In this document: positions 55,358 through 64,000 of the stretch, piece by piece
Numbering within the stretch: position 1 is the stretch's first letter
Layout of the letters: each line of letters begins with the position of its first letter
NCBI GenBank assembly: GCA_001801425.1
Contig: MGXR01000006.1
Coordinates: forward strand, 305,873-369,872
Reading direction: 5' to 3'
Source of the DNA: Gammaproteobacteria bacterium RIFCSPHIGHO2_02_FULL_42_43
Lineage (GTDB): Bacteria; Pseudomonadota; Gammaproteobacteria; Coxiellales; Coxiellaceae
Length of the DNA: 64,000 nucleotides
The notes under the pieces: model-generated
What the model saw: only the letters and a program-made list of their open reading frames with translations
Told to the model about the DNA's origin: nothing
Databases searched by the model: none
Program-made: the position numbers and the translations under genes

Positions 55358-57877
55358 ATGAGCCGGTTGGCCAAAGAAATTACGACCATCACCATTGAAG
55401 ATGAACTGAAGCAATCCTACCTTGATTATGCGATGAGCGTGATCGTTGGGCGCGCGTTGCCTGATGTTCGCGATGGGTTAAAACCCGTCCATCGTCGCGT
55501 GCTGTATGCGATGCATGAGTTGTCCAACGATTGGAATAAACCTTACAAGAAGTCAGCTCGGATTGTGGGTGACGTCATCGGTAAATACCATCCGCATGGC
55601 GACACTGCCGTGTATGACACGATTGTGCGCATGGCGCAGCCCTTTAGCTTGCGTTATATGTTGGTGGATGGCCAAGGTAACTTTGGTTCCATTGACGGGG
55701 ATTCTCCTGCTGCAATGCGTTACACCGAAATTCGCATGAGCCAGTTTGCCCATGGTTTGCTAGCAGACATTGATAAAGAAACTGTCGATTTTACCCCAAA
55801 TTATGATGAAACCGAAAAAATGCCCGCGGTTTTGCCGACACGCGTTCCCAATTTATTAGTGAATGGTTCGTCGGGGATTGCAGTTGGTATGGCGACCAAC
55901 ATTCCGCCGCACAATTTATCCGAAGTGATCGATGCCACGTTGGCCGTGATCGACAACAGTGATATTACGATTGACGCATTGATGAAATATATCCCCGGGC
56001 CTGATTTTCCCACGGCAGGAATTATTAACGGTCGCGGCGGTATTGTAAGCGCCTATCGCACCGGCCGTGGCAAAATTTATGTTCGCGCCAAAACAGAAAT
56101 TGAAACCCACGAAAAAACGGGGCGTGTCGCGATTATCGTCACGGAATTGCCGTATCAAGTGAATAAAGCGCGCTTGCTTGAAAAAATTGGCGAATTGGTG
56201 CGTGATAAATTAATCGAAGGTATTACGGGGCTGCGCGATGAATCGGACAAATCCGGCATGCGTATGGTGATTGAAATTCGCCGAGGCGATCAGCCTGAAG
56301 TTGTGCTCAACAATTTATTTTCACAAACACAATTGCAAACAGTATTTGGGATTAACATGGTGGCGCTGTATAACGGCCGCCCTCAAGTGATGGATCTCAA
56401 ATTTATTTTGAATGCCTTTTTGCAGCATCGTCGCGAAGTCGTCACGCGTCGCACAGTTTTTGAATTAAATAAAGCGAAACAACGCGCGCATATTCTGGAA
56501 GGGCTTGGCATTGCACTCGTTAATATCGATGAGATTGTGGCGTTAATTAAAGCTGCTAAAACGCCGAATGATGCGAAAGAGGCGTTGCTCGCGAAAGCGT
56601 GGGCGCCAGGTGTGGTTGCCGCTTTGCTTGCTAAAACAGATGCAGCGCAAACTCGCCCCGATGGATTGGGAGAGCAATATGGTTTGCGCACGAACAAATA
56701 TCATTTGTCGCCAGAGCAAGCGCAAGCGATTTTGGATTTACGTTTGCATCGATTAACCGGTTTGGAAGTTGATAAAATTCATGAAGAATACAAACAATTG
56801 ATCGATGCGATCAACGCATTGCTCGAAATTTTATCCAACCCTGATCGTCTGCATGCCGTCATTCGCGAAGAATTAAATGAATTAAAAACAGCATTTGGTG
56901 ATCAACGTCGCACGGTAATTTTAGAAAATCACGAAGATTTGAGCAATGAAGATTTGATTACGGAAGAAGATTTGGTGGTGACGTTGTCGCATCAAGGTTA
57001 TATTAAATCGCAATCGCTTGACAGTTACGATGCGCAGCATCGTGGTGGTCGTGGCAAACGCGCAACCGCTGTGAAAGAAGAAGATTATGTGAAAAATTTA
57101 TTGGTGGCGAATTCGCATCATCACATTTTATGTTTTTCAACGATGGGCAAAGTGTATTGGTTGAAGACGTATCAAATTCCGCAAGCGTCGCGCATTTCAC
57201 GTGGCCAACCAATTGTGAATTTATTGCCGCTCGAAAAAGAAGAAGTGATTACGGCAATTTTACCGATTCAACAATTTGATGACGAACATTTTATTTTCAT
57301 GTGCACACAATTGGGTACTGTGAAAAAAGTAGCCCTGTCTGAATTTTCGAATCAACGCTCTAATGGAAAAATTGCATTGGGATTAAATGACGGTGATCGT
57401 TTGATTGGTGTTGCGTTAACCGACGGAAAACAAGATATCATGCTTGTGAATGATGACGGAAAAGCGATACGTTTTTCAGAAGATCAAGTGCGTGCGATGG
57501 GAAGAACGGCCTGCGGTATTCGCGGCATGCGCTTGAAAGAAACTCAACGCGTGATCGCACTCATCATTCCAAAACCCGATGCCACCATTTTAACAGTGAC
57601 TGAAAATGGTTTTGGTCAACGCACCGAAATCAATGATTATCGTGAATGTGGTCGTGGCGGCCAGGGAGTGATTGCCATTCAAACCACCGATCGCAATGGC
57701 AAAGTGGTGGGTTCTGTTCCCGTTCAGCCTGATTCCGAAATTTTATTGGTGACTAATGGCGGCACGCTCGTTAGAATTCCCGTCAATGAAATTTCTGTGC
57801 TGGGGCGAAACACACAAGGTGTGCGTTTGATTCAAGTTCAGGATGATGAAAAAGTCGTGAGCGTTGAAAGTGTCTAA
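55358..57877 (+). CDS. gyrA: DNA gyrase subunit A
   Basis: 839 residues. The catalytic Tyr is at 122 ([10 protein letters not shown]). The quinolone-determining region reads [14 protein letters not shown], with Thr at position 83 where E. coli has Ser and Asp at 87. Six C-terminal DNA-wrapping blades follow, including the GyrA box QRGGRGK-type segment ([10 protein letters not shown]). It overlaps serC by eight bases and leads the gyrA-serC-cmk-rpsA run. Confidence 0.97.
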   Translation: MSRLAKEITTITIEDELKQSYLDYAMSVIVGRALPDVRDGLKPVHRRVLYAMHELSNDWNKPYKKSARIVGDVIGKYHPHGDTAVYDTIVRMAQPFSLRYMLVDGQGNFGSIDGDSPAAMRYTEIRMSQFAHGLLADIDKETVDFTPNYDETEKMPAVLPTRVPNLLVNGSSGIAVGMATNIPPHNLSEVIDATLAVIDNSDITIDALMKYIPGPDFPTAGIINGRGGIVSAYRTGRGKIYVRAKTEIETHEKTGRVAIIVTELPYQVNKARLLEKIGELVRDKLIEGITGLRDESDKSGMRMVIEIRRGDQPEVVLNNLFSQTQLQTVFGINMVALYNGRPQVMDLKFILNAFLQHRREVVTRRTVFELNKAKQRAHILEGLGIALVNIDEIVALIKAAKTPNDAKEALLAKAWAPGVVAALLAKTDAAQTRPDGLGEQYGLRTNKYHLSPEQAQAILDLRLHRLTGLEVDKIHEEYKQLIDAINALLEILSNPDRLHAVIREELNELKTAFGDQRRTVILENHEDLSNEDLITEEDLVVTLSHQGYIKSQSLDSYDAQHRGGRGKRATAVKEEDYVKNLLVANSHHHILCFSTMGKVYWLKTYQIPQASRISRGQPIVNLLPLEKEEVITAILPIQQFDDEHFIFMCTQLGTVKKVALSEFSNQRSNGKIALGLNDGDRLIGVALTDGKQDIMLVNDDGKAIRFSEDQVRAMGRTACGIRGMRLKETQRVIALIIPKPDATILTVTENGFGQRTEINDYRECGRGGQGVIAIQTTDRNGKVVGSVPVQPDSEILLVTNGGTLVRIPVNEISVLGRNTQGVRLIQVQDDEKVVSVESV

Positions 57878-58955
57878 TGTTTATAATTTCTCTGCGGGTC
57901 CTGCGATGTTGCCTCGCGACGTGATGCAACAGGCGCATGATGAATTTTTTAATTGGCAGGGGCGCGGTGTTTCTGTAATGGAAATATCGCATCGTAGTGC
58001 TGATTTTGAAGCGTTGGCTTTGCAAACCAAAAATGATTTGCGTGATCTTTTGAATATTCCTTCGAACTACCACATTTTATTTTTACACGGCGGCGGTCGC
58101 ACACAATTTTCAGCGATTCCCATGAATTTTCTAGCGGATTTCAATTCGGTTGCGTATGCACAAACGGGTTATTGGGGAAGATTAGCGGCAATCGAAGCGA
58201 TGCAATATGCGCCGGTGAATTTGGTTGTGAATACGCAAGCGGATGGATTTATGACACTGCCATTGCAAGACACGTGGCGTGATTGCAGCGATGCAGCGTA
58301 TTTGCATTATGTCGACAACGAAACCATTCACGGCGTTGAATTTAATTTTATTCCCGCGGTTAAAAATGCGGTGCCGCTTGTGTGTGATATGTCATCCAAT
58401 TTTTTATCACGTCCGATTGACGTGTCTCGATTCGGATTAATTTATGCTTGCGCGCAAAAAAATATTAGCATTGCGGGCATCACTGTAGTGATTGTTCGGG
58501 ATGACTTGTTGGGGCGATCAGTTATGCCGTTAACGCCGTCTATTTTAAATTACGGTTTGGAAGTCAAAGCCAATTCCATGTTGAATACGCCGCCGACGTA
58601 TCCTTGGTATCTCGCGGGATTGGTGTTTCAGTGGATTAAAAAGCAAGGCGGTGTTGCTGAAATTGCACGTCGCAATGCAGAAAAATCCAAAGTGCTGTAC
58701 GATTTTATTGATTCAGAACCATTTTATGTTTGCCCCGTCGCGCGTCATTGCCGTTCGCGCATGAATGTGTTTTTTAAAACATCCTCTGCAGAATTGGATG
58801 CACAATTTATTACTTTTGCTACCACAAAAGATTTGATTGGGTTAAAAGGGCATAAGTTTTCAGGTGGTATTCGCGCGAGTATTTATAATGCGATGCCGAT
58901 GGAAGGTGTGGAAAAATTGATTGCCTTAATGAAAAAATTTCGGGTGGCGTCATGA
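57870..58955 (+). CDS. serC: Phosphoserine aminotransferase
   Basis: 361 residues from the GTG at 57870 ([14 protein letters not shown]), which overlaps the gyrA stop; a TTG two codons earlier is possible. It makes phosphoserine and also serves pyridoxal phosphate synthesis. The PLP lysine lies in [11 protein letters not shown]. The C-terminal [18 protein letters not shown] is typical. pheA, hisC and aroA, which often separate serC from cmk, are absent. Confidence 0.93.
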   Translation: MSNVYNFSAGPAMLPRDVMQQAHDEFFNWQGRGVSVMEISHRSADFEALALQTKNDLRDLLNIPSNYHILFLHGGGRTQFSAIPMNFLADFNSVAYAQTGYWGRLAAIEAMQYAPVNLVVNTQADGFMTLPLQDTWRDCSDAAYLHYVDNETIHGVEFNFIPAVKNAVPLVCDMSSNFLSRPIDVSRFGLIYACAQKNISIAGITVVIVRDDLLGRSVMPLTPSILNYGLEVKANSMLNTPPTYPWYLAGLVFQWIKKQGGVAEIARRNAEKSKVLYDFIDSEPFYVCPVARHCRSRMNVFFKTSSAELDAQFITFATTKDLIGLKGHKFSGGIRASIYNAMPMEGVEKLIALMKKFRVAS

Positions 58956-59641
58956 GCCAAACAATTCCTGTGATCACCATCGATGGCCCATCCGGATCCG
59001 GAAAAGGGACAATCGCACAATTGCTCGCAAAAAAATTGGATTGGCATTATTTGGATAGCGGAGCGCTGTATCGCGCGATTGGCTGGGCTGTGCTGTATAA
59101 AAAAATTGATCTCAATGATCAGCGTGCCTTGCAAAACCTCGTACAACACCTTCAAATTAAAACGCAACTGCTTGATCATGGAGATAATATAAAAATAATC
59201 GTTTATAATCATGATGTTACAGACGAAATTAGATCTGAAATCTGCGGTCAAATGGCGTCTCAAACTTCAACTATTCCGTTGATACGTCAAGCACTGCTAG
59301 ATCGTCAAAGGCAGATGCGTCAGCCGCCCGGGTTGGTGACCGATGGTCGCGACATGGGAACGATAGTATTTCCCGATGCTAGCATCAAATTTTATTTTCT
59401 AGCGAGCGCTGAAGAACGCGCAAACAGACGATTCAATCAGTTGAAACAGAAGGGTAAACCTGCTAATCTGCCCGACATTCTGCGTGAATTGAAGATACGA
59501 GATGAACGCGATGCGAATCGCGTCATTTCACCGACAAAACCCGCGGAAGATGCAATTCTAGTTGATACCACGCAGTTGGATATTCAAGGCGTGTTTCAGT
59601 TGGTGTTGCAAAAGGTGCGTGAACGCAGCAATTTCCGGTGA
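58952..59641 (+). CDS. cmk: Cytidylate kinase
   Basis: 229 residues, usual length. It phosphorylates CMP and dCMP. The P-loop GPSGSGKGT and the YLDSGALYRAIGW and GRDMGTIVFPDA motifs are conserved. Start overlaps the serC stop (ATGA). Confidence 0.96.
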   Translation: MSQTIPVITIDGPSGSGKGTIAQLLAKKLDWHYLDSGALYRAIGWAVLYKKIDLNDQRALQNLVQHLQIKTQLLDHGDNIKIIVYNHDVTDEIRSEICGQMASQTSTIPLIRQALLDRQRQMRQPPGLVTDGRDMGTIVFPDASIKFYFLASAEERANRRFNQLKQKGKPANLPDILRELKIRDERDANRVISPTKPAEDAILVDTTQLDIQGVFQLVLQKVRERSNFR

Positions 59642-59696
59642 ATGCTTGCGTTGATGCGTAGTTTAATTCTCTAACATCGTTGCTGGAAAATAATCC

Positions 59697-61394
59697 ATGA
59701 CTCAACATACCGAAAGCTTTGCACAATTATTTGAAGAAAGCTTGCAACATATTAATATGCGCCAAGGCGCACTGATGAAAGGGTTAGTAATTTCTATTGA
59801 CCCGGAATATATTACCGTCAACGTTGGTTTAAAATCGGAAGGTCCGATACCAACAGCTGAATTTAAACACGAAGAAATCAAAGTCGGCGATTTCGTTGAA
59901 GTCGTTTTAGAATCGCCCGAAAATGGTTTTGGTGAAACGCGTTTGTCGCACGAAAAAGCAATGCGTGCACGCGCGTGGGTCGAGCTTGAAAAAACATTCG
60001 AAGCGCAAACGATCGTGATGGGCACGATCATTGAACGTGTCAAAGGCGGATTTACTGTCGAATTGGGCGCTGTGCGTGCCTTTTTACCGGGCTCATTGGT
60101 GGATGTGAAGCCAGTGCGTGATCCGGGCTATCTCGAAGGCAAAGAACTTGAATTCAAAATTATCAAAATGGATCGCAAACGCAACAACGTTGTCGTGTCT
60201 CGTCGCGCGGTGATGGAAGCGTCTTCACACGAAGAACGTATGTCTCGCCTCGATGAATTGCAAGAAGGTCAAGAAGTGATTGGTATCGTGAAAAATATCA
60301 CGGATTACGGTGCGTTCGTTGAATTGGGCGGCATCGATGGATTGCTGCACATCACCGACATGGCATGGAAACGCGTCAAACATCCAAGCGAGCTATTGAA
60401 AGTTGGCGAAGAATTAAAAGTTAAAGTATTGAAGTTCGATCGTGACAAGCAACGCGTTTCGTTGGGATTAAAACAATTGGGTGATGATCCGTGGGTCAGC
60501 ATTGCTGCGCGTTATCCCGTTGGCACTCGCTTAACTGGAAAAGTAACAAATATTACAGATTACGGCTGCTTTGTGGAATTGCAAGAAGGTGTTGAAGGCT
60601 TGGTTCACATGTCAGAAATGGATTGGACCAATAAAAACGTGCATCCAAGCAAAGTAGTGAACTTGCAAGAAGACGTAGAAGTGATTGTGTTGGATATTGA
60701 TGAAGAACGTCGCCGCATTTCACTTGGCATCAAACAATGCAAGAGAAATCCATGGGAAGAATTTTCAAGCGAACACGAAGTGGGTCAAAAAATTAAGGGG
60801 ACTGTGTGTTCCATCACTGATTTCGGTTTGTTTGTTGGTTTAGCGGGCGGTATCGATGGTCTGGTGCATTTGTCTGATATTTCGTGGAGCGAATCTGGTG
60901 AACAAGCGGTTCGTGCTTATCAAAAAGGCAGCGAAGTAGAAGCGGTTATTTTAGCAATTGATCCTGAGCGTGAACGCATTTCGCTTGGCATCAAACAATT
61001 GTCTGATGATCCAATGGAAGCGCATTTGCAAGGCTTGGAAAAAGATACTGTTGTGAAAGTGACGGTTACTGAAGTGTCTGCAAAACAAGCGACGGTACAA
61101 TTGAAAGAAAATTTAACGGGTGTTTTGCGTATCGCGGATTACAGTCACGAGCGCATCAAAGATTTGCAAGAAAAATTGCAAGTGGGTGATGAGATCGAAG
61201 TGAAGATTGCAAACGTCGATCGCAAAAATCAACAAGTGTATGTATCACGCAAAGCGTTGGAAGCTGTGCCAAAAACAGAAACGCCAGCAGCAGTGCCATC
61301 GTCTCGTAAAGCAACAGCATCTAGCGGTGCTCCAACCAAGACAACGCTCGGCGATTTGCTGAAAGAGCAGATGAAAAATAAGGATGAGGAGTGA
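59697..61394 (+). CDS. rpsA: 30S ribosomal protein S1
   Basis: 565 residues with six S1 RNA-binding domains; repeats such as [24 protein letters not shown] and [22 protein letters not shown] are clear. It brings mRNAs to the 30S subunit. A low-complexity Ala/Thr/Ser tail precedes the end. The stop codon is directly joined to the repeat array; ihfB, the usual next gene, is missing. Confidence 0.97.
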   Translation: MTQHTESFAQLFEESLQHINMRQGALMKGLVISIDPEYITVNVGLKSEGPIPTAEFKHEEIKVGDFVEVVLESPENGFGETRLSHEKAMRARAWVELEKTFEAQTIVMGTIIERVKGGFTVELGAVRAFLPGSLVDVKPVRDPGYLEGKELEFKIIKMDRKRNNVVVSRRAVMEASSHEERMSRLDELQEGQEVIGIVKNITDYGAFVELGGIDGLLHITDMAWKRVKHPSELLKVGEELKVKVLKFDRDKQRVSLGLKQLGDDPWVSIAARYPVGTRLTGKVTNITDYGCFVELQEGVEGLVHMSEMDWTNKNVHPSKVVNLQEDVEVIVLDIDEERRRISLGIKQCKRNPWEEFSSEHEVGQKIKGTVCSITDFGLFVGLAGGIDGLVHLSDISWSESGEQAVRAYQKGSEVEAVILAIDPERERISLGIKQLSDDPMEAHLQGLEKDTVVKVTVTEVSAKQATVQLKENLTGVLRIADYSHERIKDLQEKLQVGDEIEVKIANVDRKNQQVYVSRKALEAVPKTETPAAVPSSRKATASSGAPTKTTLGDLLKEQMKNKDEE

Positions 61395-61551
61395 TTTCAC
61401 TCGCTACCGCTCGTGTCTGTGTCCAGCGGGCCTAGTGATTTCACTCGCTACCGCTCGTGTCTGTGTCCAACTGTTGTGAGTGGACCTAGACGCGACCGGT
61501 AGGGAGCGAATAAAAACAAAGCGGACCTAGACGCGACCGGTAGGGAGCGAA
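61391..61551. repeat. Clustered dispersed repeats between rpsA and lapA
   Basis: Two direct copies (61391-61425 and 61435-61469, period 44) and two copies of a related element in inverted orientation (61482-61510 and 61523-61551, period 41). Both resemble the element at 48154-48183. The array begins on the last bases of rpsA and stops two bases before the lapA ATG, filling the whole gap. The inverted halves could form a large hairpin. Confidence 0.9.
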
Positions 61552-61552
61552 C

Positions 61553-61813
61553 ATGCGGATCTTTCTTTACTTATTCTGGTTCATTCTTATCATCCTCGTC
61601 GCTGCTTTTGCTATTTTAAATTCGCAAATAATTACCGTTCATTATTTTATTGGGCAAGCGGATATTTATTTCCCGTTATTAGTGCTCGGCATTTTAGTGA
61701 TTGGCGCTTTGATCGCTGTGATTGCATTATTGCCTGCATTGGTGCGAAATAAAGTACGTCTGCATGATTTAAAAGTGCAAATGAAAACGTTGGAGCATAA
61801 AACTCATGAATGA
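61553..61813 (+). CDS. lapA: LapA-domain membrane protein
   Basis: 86 residues with two membrane helices (about 5-22 and 38-62) and a short charged coiled-coil end, as in LapA (YciS), which with LapB regulates lipopolysaccharide synthesis. FAILNSQIITVHYFIG is typical. lapB is absent; pyrF follows with an eight-base overlap. Confidence 0.88.
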   Translation: MRIFLYLFWFILIILVAAFAILNSQIITVHYFIGQADIYFPLLVLGILVIGALIAVIALLPALVRNKVRLHDLKVQMKTLEHKTHE

Positions 61814-62492
61814 AGAAGTTAGCAAGCCTCGCGTTATCGTAGCGCTAGATCAAGGTGATCGCGCAGCGATCGATGCGTTTGTTGCCAAGGTCAATCCATC
61901 GATGTGTCGTTTGAAAATTGGCAGTCACGCATTTACCCGTTTAGGCCCCGATTATGTGCGCGTACTTATTCAAAAAGGGTTTTCCGTTTTTCTGGATTTA
62001 AAATTTCATGATATTCCTAAAACCGTATTTGATGCGTGTAAAGCGGCGGCAGAGTTGGGTGTGTGGATGGTGAATGTGCACGTGGCCGGTGGAAAAAATA
62101 TGTTGCTTGCCGCGCACGATGCAATTCATGCATTTCCCAAAAAAAAACGTCCACTGCTAATTGGTGTTACCGTTTTAACAAGCCTGGATCAAGCAGATTT
62201 AGTGTGGTTCGGTTTTCATGAGTCGATAGATTCTATTGTGTTGCGTTTTGCGATGCTGGCAAAAGAATGCGGTTTGGATGGCGTTGTGTGTTCAGCAGAA
62301 GAAGCGCCACTGATTAGAAAAAAAATTGGCAAAGATTTTTTATTGGTAACACCGGGAATTCGTTTTCCCGATGAAGCAACGCAAGATCAAAAACGCGTCG
62401 TCACTCCTGATGTGGCTTTTCAAAATGGCGCTGACTATATTGTAATGGGGCGTTCGATTACGGCAGTAAAAGACCCCGGGACACGGCTTTAA
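61806..62492 (+). CDS. pyrF: Orotidine-5'-phosphate decarboxylase
   Basis: 228 residues. It makes UMP, the last step of de novo pyrimidine synthesis. The catalytic Asp/Lys motif is DLKFHDIPKTV; VTPGIRFP and YIVMGRSIT close the phosphate site. Start lies inside the lapA end. Confidence 0.95.
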   Translation: MNEEVSKPRVIVALDQGDRAAIDAFVAKVNPSMCRLKIGSHAFTRLGPDYVRVLIQKGFSVFLDLKFHDIPKTVFDACKAAAELGVWMVNVHVAGGKNMLLAAHDAIHAFPKKKRPLLIGVTVLTSLDQADLVWFGFHESIDSIVLRFAMLAKECGLDGVVCSAEEAPLIRKKIGKDFLLVTPGIRFPDEATQDQKRVVTPDVAFQNGADYIVMGRSITAVKDPGTRL

Positions 62493-62521
62493 CAAAACCT
62501 GTATTGTTATTTTTTATTAGC

Positions 62522-63922
62522 ATGCTACTGTGTCGTCGCATGCGTTTGAAATTACCCATTCAGTCTGTGTTGTCATTGTCTTTGCCTATGGTTGGCTCGC
62601 GCTTTTTGCAAATGTTAAGCGGATTTGCGGGGCAAATGATGGCAGCACAGCTGGGAAAAACAGTGCTCGCAGCATCAGCGCTTATTAATTCTACGTTCGT
62701 ATTTATTTTATTAATTTTTCTGCCGCTGATTTTTTCGCTCAGTTTTTTATGCGCAGAATTATTTGGTGCAAAAAAATATTCGGACATTGGTGAGCTGGTG
62801 CAACAGGGTGTGGTATTGTCCTTACTGCTTTCACTTGTCATGATGATTTGTCTTTGGTTCTCACCGTTACTTTTATCTGCATTTCATGAAAATCCGGTGC
62901 TCATTCATTACGTGCGTGATTATTTTCGTTTATTAACTTGGGGCGTGGCGCCAATTTTATTGCAAAACTGTTTGGAGCAGTTTTGCTTTGGTGTCGGCAG
63001 GCAGCGCATCGTGATGTGGGTGAATGCATTCAGTTTGCTGGTCGGTGTTGGTTTTGCATACGTTTTTATTTTTGGGAAATGTGGTTTTTCATCGCTCGGC
63101 ATTCGCGGATTGGCACTTGGTTTTGCGCTGCAGGCGACAATTAATTTTTTAATTTTGCTGACGATTATTTTTTTTTCAAAATCATTTCAAATTTTTTCTT
63201 TATTTCAATTTCGCAGGCACTACAATTGGCGATGGATAAAAAAAATAATGCAAGTAGGGTGGCCGATGAGCGTGCAATTTGGCGGAGAGCTTGCCGCTTT
63301 TTTTGTGATGACGATGATGATTGGATGGCTCGGTGTACGCGCATTGGCGGCGGTGCAAATTACGCAGCAGTGGCTGTTGTTATTGATTGTGCCGGTGTTT
63401 GCCATGTCAGAAGCGGCAGGAATTTTGGTCGGTCAAGCGATAGGTGCTAACAACCGATATCAGTTACGCGGCATTGGACAAGCGAGCCTCATGGTTGCTG
63501 TGTGTTTTGTTGCGTTGGTGAGCATCGCGTATTTGTTATTCCCAGATTTTCTAGCGTCATTTTATATTGCTATTCACGATCCTCGCAACGCACCGATGCT
63601 GCATCTCGTTCGGATTTTATTTATTTTGACGAGCGTGACATTGCTGCTTGCCAGTATTCGCGATGTGATTTCTGGATTATTGCGTGGATTATTGGATACG
63701 CGTTTTCCGATGATGGTGGGTTTGGCGGTGATGTGGGGTTTGGTGATTCCGCTGGGATATTGGATGGCCATTCCGTTGCACGATGGTGTTGTCGGTTTTC
63801 GCGTGGGCGCTAATATTGCACTCGCGATTGGCGCGGTGATCGTGTGTTGGCGATGGCGATTTATTTTAACGTTAATAAAACACGACCAAAATGAAGCAAT
63901 TCCTCTAAGCGATGCTCAATAA
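62522..63922 (+). CDS. MATE-family multidrug/cation antiporter
   Basis: 466 residues from the ATG at 62522; a TTG at 62504 or ATG at 62540 are alternatives, none with a good ribosome binding site. About twelve membrane helices. LSLPMVGSRFLQMLSGFAG near the N-terminus and the paired half near 246 (KIMQVGWPMSVQFGGE) fit the two-lobed NorM-type fold, which exports cationic compounds with Na+ or H+. Substrate cannot be read. Confidence 0.87.
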   Translation: MLLCRRMRLKLPIQSVLSLSLPMVGSRFLQMLSGFAGQMMAAQLGKTVLAASALINSTFVFILLIFLPLIFSLSFLCAELFGAKKYSDIGELVQQGVVLSLLLSLVMMICLWFSPLLLSAFHENPVLIHYVRDYFRLLTWGVAPILLQNCLEQFCFGVGRQRIVMWVNAFSLLVGVGFAYVFIFGKCGFSSLGIRGLALGFALQATINFLILLTIIFFSKSFQIFSLFQFRRHYNWRWIKKIMQVGWPMSVQFGGELAAFFVMTMMIGWLGVRALAAVQITQQWLLLLIVPVFAMSEAAGILVGQAIGANNRYQLRGIGQASLMVAVCFVALVSIAYLLFPDFLASFYIAIHDPRNAPMLHLVRILFILTSVTLLLASIRDVISGLLRGLLDTRFPMMVGLAVMWGLVIPLGYWMAIPLHDGVVGFRVGANIALAIGAVIVCWRWRFILTLIKHDQNEAIPLSDAQ

Positions 63923-63954
63923 TCTCTGTACACGATGAAATTTAAAAAGCACTC

Positions 63955-63993
63955 GTCATCCCGGAAATTGCGCTAGCAATTATCCGGGATCTA
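63955..63993. repeat. Dispersed palindrome GTCATCCCGG...CCGGGATCTAG
   Basis: Imperfect arms CCCGGAAATTGC and GCAATTATCCGGG around GCTA. The ends match the palindrome at 39027-39056. It follows the MATE gene near the window edge. Confidence 0.75.
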
Positions 63994-64000
63994 GGAGAAA

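Overview
The window is a 64 kb piece of an AT-rich gammaproteobacterial chromosome. Gene orders such as leuS-lptE-holA-nadD-rsfS-rlmH-mrdA, miaB-phoH-ybeY-lnt, recA-recX-alaS-lysC, queG/nnrD-tsaE-ami and gyrA-serC-cmk-rpsA-lapA-pyrF are gammaproteobacterial. Several of these operons are shortened: rodA, ybeX, csrA, mutL, pheA/hisC/aroA, ihfB and lapB are absent from their usual places. recA has no visible LexA box. There are large helical, repeat-bearing proteins of the kind host-associated bacteria export. Together this suggests a host-associated member of the Legionellales (Legionella/Coxiella relatives). That placement is an inference; no 16S gene is present.

Layout. 1-3.2 kb: the end of a FadL-type porin, then two unrelated P-loop ATPases; a broken copy of a hydrolase 3' end and a 20-bp inverted repeat lie between them. 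3.2-11.6 kb (minus strand): hydrolase, PBP2, rlmH, rsfS, nadD, holA, lptE, leuS. This operon is interrupted between nadD and rsfS by a 174-bp MITE-like element with a 9-bp target duplication and a small membrane ORF. 11.6-12 kb: an array of hairpins. 12-19.6 kb: a TraI_2-like protein, lnt, ybeY, phoH, miaB, an M17 aminopeptidase and a secreted GH18 enzyme. 19.7-24 kb: fadI/fadJ beta-oxidation genes and a membrane protein. 24-29.4 kb: recA, recX, alaS, lysC. 29.4-33.6 kb: two possible effector genes, one with near-identical 57-residue repeats, both apparently leaderless. 33.5-37 kb: queG, nnrD, tsaE, amidase.

37-48.1 kb: the most unusual region. A run of same-strand, often overlapping genes encodes a small secreted protein, a PLP decarboxylase of the BtrK/exosortase-associated type, an acyl carrier protein, two unrecognised proteins, an acyl-CoA dehydrogenase-like flavoprotein, an acyl-AMP ligase, a KAS III-like enzyme, a free-standing NRPS adenylation domain, a transglutaminase-like protein, a second KAS III-like enzyme and a degenerate third one. 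This looks like an undescribed carrier-protein-based small-molecule pathway. The two intact KAS III-like proteins appear to carry Cys-His-His instead of Cys-His-Asn. The transglutaminase-like protein has lost its catalytic His. The third KAS has lost its Cys.

48.2-64 kb: tRNA-Asn, aspC, uvrB, a GGDEF protein, HMG-CoA lyase, mtaD, gyrA, serC, cmk, rpsA, lapA, pyrF and a MATE transporter. Short GC-rich dispersed repeats sit at gene junctions throughout, often touching stop or start codons, and in two cluster genes they form the last codons. Another palindrome family (GTCATCCCG...CGGGATC) occurs at 39.03 kb and at the right edge.
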